NCBI RefSeq assembly: GCF_900109145.1
Contig: NZ_FNYY01000011.1
Coordinates: 62,001-126,000 of the forward strand
Reading direction: 5' to 3'
DNA length: 64,000 nucleotides
From: Marinovum algicola
GTDB taxonomy: Bacteria; Pseudomonadota; Alphaproteobacteria; Rhodobacterales; Rhodobacteraceae
Below, piece by piece: positions 57,434 through 64,000 of the stretch. Positions within the stretch are counted from its first letter, which is position 1. Every line of letters begins with the position of its first letter. A model generated the notes under the pieces. It ran no database searches and was not told the DNA's origin. It saw only the letters and a list, made by a program, of their open reading frames with translations. The position numbers and the translations under genes were made by a program.

Positions 57434-58308
57434 TGCCGGTCCATCTGACCCGTAGAACGATACTGACCTTGGTCGGCGCGGGCGCGGTGTCGCTGGCGAC
57501 ACCTCTCGCCGCGCAAGACGTAACCCTGCGGCTTGCCTTCATCCCGCAAGAGAACCCCGACAAGCTTCTGGGGGACATCGAGGCCATCACCGGATGGCTG
57601 GCAGAGGAGATCGGCGTCCCCGTCGAGGGGTTCGTCACCATCGACCATGCAGCGGCGGTCGAGGCGCTGCGCAACGGCGACGCGGATATCTCCTTCATGG
57701 GCGCCCTGCCCTTCGTTCTGGCCGAGGCCGAGATCGGTGCCGTGCCGCTCCTGTCCGAGGTCTACCGCGACGCGCCGAGTTATACGGGCCGCATCTTCGT
57801 GCGGCGCGACAGCGGCATCGGCGCGCTCGCAGACCTGCGCGGGCGCGACATCGCTTTTGCCGATCCGATTTCGGAATCGGGCTATCTCTACCCGCTCGCC
57901 GAATTCGTCGAGGCCGGGCTGGTTGAAGGTCCCGGCGCAGCGGAGGAATTTTTCGGCCGCGTCTTTTTCGCGGGGGGCTACCAACAAGCCATGCAGGCAA
58001 TGGCCGAAGGCCTGGTCGATGCCGCGGGCGCCAGCCAGTATGCCGACCTGCTTCTGACACCGCAGCAACAGGCGGAGGTAACCTGGATCGCGGAAAGCGC
58101 GCCGATCCCGAGCCATTTGGTGATCGCTCGCCCGGGGCTCGACACCGACCTGCAGGCCCGGTTTGTCGACGCGATGCTGCGGCTCAATGCGCCGGAAAAC
58201 CGCGAAAAGCTGCGCTATCTCTACGGTCCGGACGGCTATGTCAGGGCCGACTCCGCCGCCTATGACGGCGTACGCGATATGGCACGGCAATACGGGCTGT
58301 TGCGATGA
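57433..58308 (+). CDS. PhnD-type periplasmic binding protein
   Basis: The 291-residue protein has a leader with a twin arginine (LTRRTILTLVGAG) and the phosphonate-type receptor fold: LRLAFIPQENPDKL, LRNGDADISFMGALPFVLA, GRDIAFADPISESGYLYPLAEF and AGGYQQAMQAMAEGLVDAAGASQYADLL. In PhnD, phosphonate contacts come from a STSG-like loop; here it reads SESG, so ligand may differ. The ATG overlaps the peroxidase stop (TGATG). In this context a metal complex or other anion is as likely as a phosphonate. Confidence 0.87.
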   Translation: MPVHLTRRTILTLVGAGAVSLATPLAAQDVTLRLAFIPQENPDKLLGDIEAITGWLAEEIGVPVEGFVTIDHAAAVEALRNGDADISFMGALPFVLAEAEIGAVPLLSEVYRDAPSYTGRIFVRRDSGIGALADLRGRDIAFADPISESGYLYPLAEFVEAGLVEGPGAAEEFFGRVFFAGGYQQAMQAMAEGLVDAAGASQYADLLLTPQQQAEVTWIAESAPIPSHLVIARPGLDTDLQARFVDAMLRLNAPENREKLRYLYGPDGYVRADSAAYDGVRDMARQYGLLR

Positions 58309-59087
58309 GCACAGCTATCGAAATAGACGACCTGAGTTTTGCCCATACGGGCGCGGACCTTCCGGCGCTGGAGCGGGTCTCGTTTCGGATTTCGGCGGGC
58401 GAGAGCGTCGCTTTGCTCGGCCCGTCCGGGGCGGGCAAGACGACCCTGCTGGCACTGCTCGACGGCAGGCTCCAAGGCTGGAGCGGGCGGGTATCCGTTC
58501 TGGGTGCGCCGCTCGATCCCGACCGCCCGCCGCCGAGCGCGCGCCGTCCGGATACCGGTTTCGTGTTTCAGGAGTTTGCATTGGTCGAACGCTCCACGGT
58601 TCTGCGTAACGTCCTGAATGGCCGCCTGGGGCGCATGTCGCCGCTGCGGGCCCTGATGGGATCGCCGACCAAGCATGATCTGGAGATTGCGCGCACGGCA
58701 CTTGCCGATTGCGGCATTTCCGATCTTGCCGAACGCAGGGTCGACAGCCTCAGCGGCGGGCAGCGGCAGCGTGTGGCCATCGCGCGGTGTCTGGCGCAGG
58801 AACCGCGCCTAATCCTCGCCGACGAACCGGTGAGCAACCTCGACCCCGCGCGTGCATGTGAGATCCTGGCGCTGCTGACCGGGGCGGCGCGAGCGCGCGG
58901 CGCGACGGCGCTGTTTTCGTCGCACCAGCCCGACCTGGCGCGGCGTTTCGCGCAGCGCATCATCGGCATGCGGGATGGGCGGATCGTGTTCGATGTACCG
59001 ACCTCCGAGTTGAACGATAATGCGACGGCGGAGCTCTATCGGGAGGTAGAGCCAAGCCCCGGTATCGGCCTCAGGGCGGTGTCCTGA
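58305..59087 (+). CDS. PhnC-type ABC ATPase
   Basis: The 260-residue ATPase has Walker A GPSGAGKTT (39-47), LSGGQRQRVAIARCLAQEP and Walker B LILADEPVSNLDP, plus FSSHQPDLARRF for the switch region. It overlaps the receptor gene (ATGA) and the permease gene (TGATG). It energises the importer. Confidence 0.93.
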   Translation: MSTAIEIDDLSFAHTGADLPALERVSFRISAGESVALLGPSGAGKTTLLALLDGRLQGWSGRVSVLGAPLDPDRPPPSARRPDTGFVFQEFALVERSTVLRNVLNGRLGRMSPLRALMGSPTKHDLEIARTALADCGISDLAERRVDSLSGGQRQRVAIARCLAQEPRLILADEPVSNLDPARACEILALLTGAARARGATALFSSHQPDLARRFAQRIIGMRDGRIVFDVPTSELNDNATAELYREVEPSPGIGLRAVS

Positions 59088-59845
59088 TGGCGTTCCGCGG
59101 GTTTGGCGGCTTTGCGACGAGCGGTCTGATCGCAACCGCGATCCTGTGGTCCTTCGCCACGACCGATGTCGAGTTCTCGCGACTTCTGTCGGCCGGCCCG
59201 CGGATCGCCGATTTCCTCGGCCGGATGTTTCCGCCTGACCCGACGGTGATGGCCGAGATCAAGAAGGGCAGCGCGGAAACGCTGAGGATCGCGATCCTCG
59301 GCACCCTCGGTGCTGTGATCCTGTCCGTTCCCCTCGGCATTCTCGCGTCTGAGACGATGGTATCGCCTGCGGTGTTCCGGCCGATCCGAACGCTGCTTGC
59401 TTTCATCCGGGCGATTCCGCTGATCCTCGTGGCCATGCTCATGGTGGGCGCTGTCGGGCTCGGGCCGCTGCCCGGCATCATCGCGGTCGCCTTTCATGCA
59501 ACGGGGATGCTCGCCAAGTTCTATGCCGAGGCGATCGACGGCGTGTCCCGCGCGCCGATCGCAGCACTTGAAAGCGCGGGCGCCGGGCCGCTCGTGCGGC
59601 TCAGATACGCGATCTGGCCGCAGATGGCGCCGGTCGTCGCCCGCGACACGATTTTCCGGTTCGAGTTGAACCTGCGCGAGTCGCTGATCCTCGGCATTGT
59701 CGGCGCGGGCGGGATCGGCTTTTACATCCAGACCTACGTGCGCTCTTTCCAGTATGACAAGGCGGCCAGCGTCACGATTGCCGTCGTCGTCATGGTCATC
59801 GCCATCGAAGCCATCAACGTTGCGCTGCGCCGTCGTTTTGCCTGA
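59087..59845 (+). CDS. PhnE-type ABC permease
   Basis: The 252-residue permease has about six membrane segments and the PhnE-like coupling region RAPIAALESAGAGPLVRLRYAIWPQMAPVVARDTIFRFELNLRESLILGIVGAGGIG. It is the last gene of the peroxidase-PhnDCE operon and converges on the L,D-transpeptidase gene with 3 bases between stops. Confidence 0.93.
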   Translation: MAFRGFGGFATSGLIATAILWSFATTDVEFSRLLSAGPRIADFLGRMFPPDPTVMAEIKKGSAETLRIAILGTLGAVILSVPLGILASETMVSPAVFRPIRTLLAFIRAIPLILVAMLMVGAVGLGPLPGIIAVAFHATGMLAKFYAEAIDGVSRAPIAALESAGAGPLVRLRYAIWPQMAPVVARDTIFRFELNLRESLILGIVGAGGIGFYIQTYVRSFQYDKAASVTIAVVVMVIAIEAINVALRRRFA

Positions 59846-59848
59846 CTA

Positions 59849-60358
59849 TCAGGCATAGATGTCGATGGGGGTTCCGTCCCTGACCATGGCGTAGATATCC
59901 TCGATTTGCCGGTCCGTGACGGAGATGCAGCCCGCGGTCCAGTCGCGTTTGTTCATCGGGTCGATCCCCTTGCGCGGCCCCCCGTGGATGAAGATGTCGC
60001 CGCCCGGCGATTTTCCTTGCGCCTCCGCATACGCGATGTCGGCCTCATTGGGATATGAAATGCCGATGGAGAGGTGGAAGAGGCTGTCCGGGTTGCGCCG
60101 GTCAATCAGATAGGAGCCCTCCGGCGTGCGGCCGTCTCCTTCGAACTGCTTGTGGCCTTCGGGCGCGAAGCCCAATCCGATGGGATAGGTCCGCAAGACA
60201 TCATCCGTTCCGTCAAGAACCAGCAGCCGCTGCGCCTTGTACATACGCAGCCGGGTCACTTCGGGTCCGTTGTAGGACCGGAACTTGCTGGCACAGCCAG
60301 ACAGGAAGGTGGCCAATCCGCCCAACAGCAAGACCCGCCGTGGAATTCTGGTATTCAT
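59849..60358 (-). CDS. L,D-transpeptidase (YkuD), predicted lipoprotein
   Basis: The 169-residue product has a lipobox FLSGCAS (Cys22), then a YkuD domain with IFIHGGP (His125) and DWTAGCISVTD (Cys144). It should form 3-3 cross-links or attach lipoproteins in peptidoglycan, tethered to a membrane by lipidation. ATG 60358 is preferred to GTG 60361. The lspA/lnt genes nearby supply maturation. Another YkuD protein lies at 63293. Confidence 0.9.
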   Translation of the reverse strand: MNTRIPRRVLLLGGLATFLSGCASKFRSYNGPEVTRLRMYKAQRLLVLDGTDDVLRTYPIGLGFAPEGHKQFEGDGRTPEGSYLIDRRNPDSLFHLSIGISYPNEADIAYAEAQGKSPGGDIFIHGGPRKGIDPMNKRDWTAGCISVTDRQIEDIYAMVRDGTPIDIYA

Positions 60359-60424
60359 CACTGCTCGACGCCCCTTTTGCGAGGTCTGGTTGATGTCAGA
60401 CGTTACTCTACCGAAACCGCCGGA

Positions 60425-62779
60425 TCAATGACCGTGCGCCAGTGCTCCCTTCGCCATCTGCTCGCCCACCGGTTCTCCGCCTGAAGGCCCGGCCTCAACC
60501 TGATGGCCGTTCAGGAGCCGAAGTGCGTTGGCGACCACCAGCAGAGACACGCCTACATCCGCAGCAATGGCGCCCCACATTGAGGCCATACCGAACGCGG
60601 TCAGCCCGACGAACAGCGCCTTGGTCGCCAGCGATATGCCGATATTCTGGTGGATGATCGTCATGGCACGGCGCGAATGGCCGATAAGCCAGGGTACCTT
60701 GCCGATGTCGTCGGTCATCAGCGCGATGTCGGCCGTCTCGATCGCGGCATCCGATCCGACAGCGCCCATGGCGATGGCATAATGCGCCCGCGCCATGGCC
60801 GGTGCGTCATTCACACCGTCGCCGATCATCGCCACCATGTCGTGGCTTTCGACGAGTTCCTCAATGGCCGTCACCTTGTCTTCTGGCAAAAGTTCGGCGC
60901 GCACCTCGTCGATGCCGACTTCGGCTGCCACCGCGCGCGCGGTGCGTTCGTTGTCGCCCGTCAACATCACGATGGTCTTCACTCCCTGCGTGTGCAGCCG
61001 CGCAACGATCCCTTTGGCATCGGGGCGGATGCGGTCGCGAAGCTCCAGAACGCCGGTCACGCCGGTCTCGTCACCCACGGCAACAAGGGTGCTCCCTGCC
61101 CCTTCGATCCGGTCCCGCAGATCCGACGGAATGGCATTGCCGAAACCTTTCTCCTCGGCGAACCGATCCGAACCGAGCCAGATCGCGCGCCCGTCGGCGC
61201 GTCCTTCCAGCCCGCGCCCGGGCACGGTGCGGGTGTCCTCTGCGGCAGACACCGAAACACCATCGGTTTCGGCACGCGCTAGGATGGCACGTGCCAGCGG
61301 GTGCGAGGATCGCGCCTCCAGACTTGCCGCCAGCGTCATGAGATCGCGCGCGGAGGCTTCGCCCAGCGGATGGACTGCCGCCAACTCGGGCTCGCCCATG
61401 GTGATCGTCCCGGTCTTGTCCATCGCCAGTGCCGTGGTCCGCCCCGGTGCTTCGACATAGGCGCCGCCCTTTATGAGCACCCCAGCCCGTGCCGACGCGG
61501 TCAGCGCTGCGACAATGGAAACTGGCGTAGAAATGACAAGGGCACAGGGGCAGGCGATGACCAGCAGAACCAGCGCATTGTAGAACCAGTAATCCCAGGC
61601 ACCGCCCGTCACCAGTGGCGGCACCAGCGCGATGGCGATCGCCAGAGCCATCACGATGGGTGTGTAGATGCGCGCGAACTTGGCCACCCACTGTTCGACC
61701 GGCGCGCGGCGGGCATGGGCATCGCCCACCATGCGAATGATTTTCGCGAGCACCGTGTCCGAGGCGGCCTTCGTCGCCCGCACCGTCAGTGTGCCCTCGC
61801 CGTTGATCGTGCCGGCATAGACCTCGTCGCCGGGTTCCTTGGGCACTAGCGCGCTTTCCCCAGTAATTGGGGCCTGATCGACGGCCCCTGCCCCGTCCAC
61901 GACCTCACCGTCGAGGGGGATCCGGTCGCCGCCGCGCACGATAAACCTTGCATTGACTGCCACGGCCGCGGCCGGAACGTCGGATTCAGATCCGTCGTCG
62001 TAAAGAACCCGCGCCGTTGGCGGCGCCAGATCGAGGAGCGCGGAAACCGCATTACGCGCCCGCCCCACGCTCCAGCTCTCAAGATAGAGAGAGAGCGAGA
62101 AGAAGAAGGCGACCGTCGCAGCCTCAAAAAACTCGCCGAGGCCGATGGCGCCCGCGACGGCCACCACCATGAGCAGGTTCATGTCGGGGCTAAGCCTCCG
62201 CGCCGAAGACCAGGCCTTGGGCGCGACAAGCCAGACGCCAAAAAGAATCGCGACGGCGAAGATCCCTGCTTCCGCCATAGGCATAGGCACCTCGCCATGG
62301 CCGGCAAAGAGCCCGAGCGCGCCGCCCAAGTTGGTCTCGACAATGTGAAAAAGGAATCCCGCCGCCCAGAAGCCGCCGCTCAACGAGGTAAAGCGCTTCT
62401 GACGTGCCAGATGCGCCGCCTGGTCCTCTGCTGCGTTGTCGGCATCCCACGGTTTCGCACTCATGCCCGTGCTCGCGACCACCTGAGTGACTTCGTTGTC
62501 CGAGATCTTCTCGGCGCTATCGAGGATGGTCATTCGCCCGTTGATCACGTCGAATGCCAGGTGTTCGGTTCCGCCCACTTTCGGCCCGACAACCCGGTTC
62601 AGGATCGCCACCTCTTCGGCGCAATCCAGGCCGGAGACCTGAAAGCTCCTTCCGCCGGACGGCGCTGGCGCCGTGGACGCGACGTCCTTGCTGGCGTCGC
62701 AACAGGATTTGCCTCTTGGGTCAGAATGCTCTTGATCACCCGGATGGCCGTGATCGTTGCGGTTGCCGTCGGAAGACAT
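60425..62779 (-). CDS. zntA: P1B-type metal-transporting ATPase, ZntA-like
   Basis: The 784-residue pump has a His/Cys-rich tail at the N-terminus, a metal-binding domain with a single Cys53 (VSGLDCAEEV), eight membrane segments with the CPC ion site (410-412), the phosphorylation site AMDKTGT (Asp454), the TGES loop and GDGVNDAP. CPC with this N-terminus points to Zn, Cd or Pb export rather than Cu. The DxxLA-like C-terminal membrane residues (LLVVANALRL) match. The promoter at 62812-62842 is of MerR type with a 19-base spacer, so the MerR at 46644 probably induces it. Confidence 0.94.
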   Translation of the reverse strand: MSSDGNRNDHGHPGDQEHSDPRGKSCCDASKDVASTAPAPSGGRSFQVSGLDCAEEVAILNRVVGPKVGGTEHLAFDVINGRMTILDSAEKISDNEVTQVVASTGMSAKPWDADNAAEDQAAHLARQKRFTSLSGGFWAAGFLFHIVETNLGGALGLFAGHGEVPMPMAEAGIFAVAILFGVWLVAPKAWSSARRLSPDMNLLMVVAVAGAIGLGEFFEAATVAFFFSLSLYLESWSVGRARNAVSALLDLAPPTARVLYDDGSESDVPAAAVAVNARFIVRGGDRIPLDGEVVDGAGAVDQAPITGESALVPKEPGDEVYAGTINGEGTLTVRATKAASDTVLAKIIRMVGDAHARRAPVEQWVAKFARIYTPIVMALAIAIALVPPLVTGGAWDYWFYNALVLLVIACPCALVISTPVSIVAALTASARAGVLIKGGAYVEAPGRTTALAMDKTGTITMGEPELAAVHPLGEASARDLMTLAASLEARSSHPLARAILARAETDGVSVSAAEDTRTVPGRGLEGRADGRAIWLGSDRFAEEKGFGNAIPSDLRDRIEGAGSTLVAVGDETGVTGVLELRDRIRPDAKGIVARLHTQGVKTIVMLTGDNERTARAVAAEVGIDEVRAELLPEDKVTAIEELVESHDMVAMIGDGVNDAPAMARAHYAIAMGAVGSDAAIETADIALMTDDIGKVPWLIGHSRRAMTIIHQNIGISLATKALFVGLTAFGMASMWGAIAADVGVSLLVVANALRLLNGHQVEAGPSGGEPVGEQMAKGALAHGH

Positions 62780-62811
62780 GGATTGACCTCAGGATTCATT
62801 GATTCCACATT

Positions 62812-62842
62812 GACATAGCCCCTACAGTAACTAGAGCTTCAA
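62812..62842 (-). promoter_or_regulatory. MerR-type promoter of zntA
   Basis: On the minus strand -35 TTGAAG and -10 TATGTC are separated by exactly 19 bases, with CTCTAGTTACTGTAG in the spacer. zntA starts 33 bases downstream of the -10. The -35 and dyad match the CBS-CDF promoter at 45901. Confidence 0.75.
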
Positions 62843-62972
62843 GGGCAAAAAAGTGGATATTCGTCCAGCAAGAAAGGCGCCCTGCGGAGGCTTGAAGCTA
62901 GCCGCCCCCTTGAAACGACGCGGTTGGAGCAACGCTTGCCGGTACGAAGCGATCAGAATGAGTGAGGTAGAC

Positions 62973-63245
62973 ATGCAGAAACGAAACGCGCCGATTATCG
63001 CAGCGACATTGGTGCTTGCTGGCTGCGCGGTGCCAACGCTGGACGACGGCGGCGCTCGCAACGAAGTGGGAAGTGTTCCCGAGGCCGTCATTGCCCTTGC
63101 TGCGCCTGGTCAGGATCTCACCACGGCGCGGCTTCGTCCCGAGGATGGCTGTTATTGGTATGAACACAGCGGTCCGGTGGAAAACACCTTGGTTCCGCTA
63201 CGCTCGGCAGGTGGCAACCCCATCTGCACTTCGCGCCAGTCCTGA
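62973..63245 (+). CDS. Small predicted lipoprotein
   Basis: The 90-residue product has a lipobox signal (MQKRNAPIIAATLVLAGCAVP, Cys about residue 17) followed by a short soluble tail with two further cysteines (GCYWYEHSGPVENTLVPLRS, ICTSRQS) that could form a disulfide. I do not recognise the family. GAGG lies 6 bases before ATG 62973; an ATG at 62958 is also in frame. It lies between zntA and the second L,D-transpeptidase. Confidence 0.75.
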   Translation: MQKRNAPIIAATLVLAGCAVPTLDDGGARNEVGSVPEAVIALAAPGQDLTTARLRPEDGCYWYEHSGPVENTLVPLRSAGGNPICTSRQS

Positions 63246-63292
63246 TCAGCCCATAGATGCGTCAAGCCCACACGTAACACATGATGCGCCAG

Positions 63293-63958
63293 TCAACTTC
63301 TCGGGGTGACGCTGTCTTCCGCCGAGTACAGGAATGCCGTCGAGCCAATCTCGACGTTGGGATAGAGATCATTGATGTGTGCCATGACCATTCGGACGCA
63401 GCCGGAACTCGCACGGCCGCCAATGCTTCTTGGATACGGTGTCCCGTGAATCCTTAGATAGGTGTCTCGGTCGCCGACGAAGAGATAGAGGGCTCGCGAT
63501 CCGAGCGCGTTTTCAGGTCCGGGTTCCATACCGTCAGCGATATCGGCGTAGAGCTCTGGGTCGCGGTCGATCATGTTTTGTGTCGGCTGCCAATGCGGCC
63601 ACCTGACCTTGCGCTTGATCGTATAGGTGCCCGGTTCGTAAAGTCTGCCGCGCGCGATCGCCACGCCATAGCGCATCGCCGTGCCGCCTTCTTCGATGTG
63701 GTAGAGATAGCGCGCAACAGCATCGACATGGATATCACCGGGTACAAGTCCGTCCTTCGCGAGGACCCGCTGTGGCAGGAAGCGAGGGTGAAGGCCCCAA
63801 GGGTTGGACGTGGCCGGGTCGTAGCCGGGAGGTGTAACCTGTGCGTCCCAAGCTGCCTTCTGCGCATCGGTAGGCCACGTGTCTGCAAGGAGCGGGCTGG
63901 ATATCGATGCCGAAAACAGCGCGGTGGTCGTCTGGATGAAATGTCGTCTTGTCAGCAT
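63293..63958 (-). CDS. L,D-transpeptidase (YkuD), Tat-type leader
   Basis: The 221-residue protein has a twin-arginine leader (LTRRHFIQTTTALFSASISS) and a YkuD domain of the ErfK type: LRIHGTPYPRSIGGRASSGCVRM with His171 and Cys187. It would remodel peptidoglycan cross-links. GGAG lies 7 bases before ATG 63958; a start at 63976 is possible. The lipoprotein gene ends 48 bases away on the other strand. Confidence 0.9.
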   Translation of the reverse strand: MLTRRHFIQTTTALFSASISSPLLADTWPTDAQKAAWDAQVTPPGYDPATSNPWGLHPRFLPQRVLAKDGLVPGDIHVDAVARYLYHIEEGGTAMRYGVAIARGRLYEPGTYTIKRKVRWPHWQPTQNMIDRDPELYADIADGMEPGPENALGSRALYLFVGDRDTYLRIHGTPYPRSIGGRASSGCVRMVMAHINDLYPNVEIGSTAFLYSAEDSVTPRS

Positions 63959-64000
63959 ATAGATTGCTCCGTTCACGCATTGGACGGCAAACCGAACCTT

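Noticed and set aside
57433-59845. Phosphonate utilisation (phn) locus
   Set aside because: No C-P lyase, phosphonatase or phosphite dehydrogenase gene is present and regulation points to metal control; kept only as an alternative.
1-64000. tRNA, rRNA, CRISPR arrays, phage genes, riboswitches
   Set aside because: Looked for and not seen: no cloverleaf with CCA/TTCGA blocks, no regularly spaced repeats, no integrase or structural phage genes, and no leader with recognisable riboswitch motifs.

Overview
The window looks like DNA of a high-GC alphaproteobacterium, most probably a marine Rhodobacteraceae/Roseobacter-type organism. I infer this from gene families and codon use; there is no rRNA or tRNA gene to confirm it. 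It has two unrelated halves that meet at an IS30-family insertion sequence (42505-43588).

Left half (1 to about 42.5 kb): one large acyl-CoA catabolic island built of short, often divergent operons. It encodes uptake (a LivFGHM-type ABC transporter with two paralogous periplasmic binding proteins, an EamA exporter/importer and the remnant of a TRAP permease). Activation genes are two AMP-forming acyl-CoA ligases, a class I CoA-transferase and a CaiB/AMACR racemase. Beta-oxidation chemistry is covered by three acyl-CoA dehydrogenases with their own EtfBA, five crotonase-fold proteins, five complete short-chain dehydrogenases, three MaoC hydratases, a thiolase, a CitE-type lyase and a beta-keto acid cleavage enzyme. 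There are also three PaaI-type thioesterases and a tannase/feruloyl-esterase-like secreted hydrolase. The most specific clue is a BadH/BadI pair (26852 back to 24840), the enzymes that oxidise and hydrolytically open 2-hydroxy/2-ketocyclohexanecarboxyl-CoA. This makes an alicyclic or terpenoid-like carboxylic acid a plausible substrate. An HMG-CoA-synthase-like/DUF35 fusion without catalytic residues sits next to its thiolase, and a CrtC-fold protein is translationally coupled to an LvaA/ACAD10-like kinase. Almost every divergent promoter in the island carries a related degenerate palindrome (best copy GCGTACGGTACGC at 26928-26940), and two close MarR paralogues are encoded, so the island is probably one regulon.

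Right half (about 43.6 to 64 kb): a metal, thiol-redox and envelope island. A MerR protein with a ZntR/PbrR-like cysteine set (46644-47072) is accompanied by three promoters with the TTGAA-19 bp-TA architecture expected for MerR control. These lie ahead of a CBS/CDF operon, the Sco operon and a ZntA-type P-ATPase. The Sco operon (47250-54905) runs Sco, DsbB, DsbA-like, PCu(A)C, Sco, M23 peptidase, DUF411, ZIP, LspA, Lnt and a 55-residue membrane protein, nearly all translationally coupled. Downstream, an MntR/DtxR-family repressor is divergent from a four-gene operon: a 625-residue di-haem peroxidase-like protein and a PhnDCE-type ABC importer. A perfect AAGTTAG-N6-CTAACTT operator overlaps the -10 of a good sigma-70 promoter there; this is my best candidate for an undescribed metal-acquisition system. 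Two L,D-transpeptidases, one a predicted lipoprotein and one with a Tat-like leader, and a small lipoprotein complete the segment.

The IS30 element has removed the first ~80 codons of dctM. The sequence on its other side does not continue that gene, so the two halves were probably joined by an IS-mediated deletion or rearrangement.
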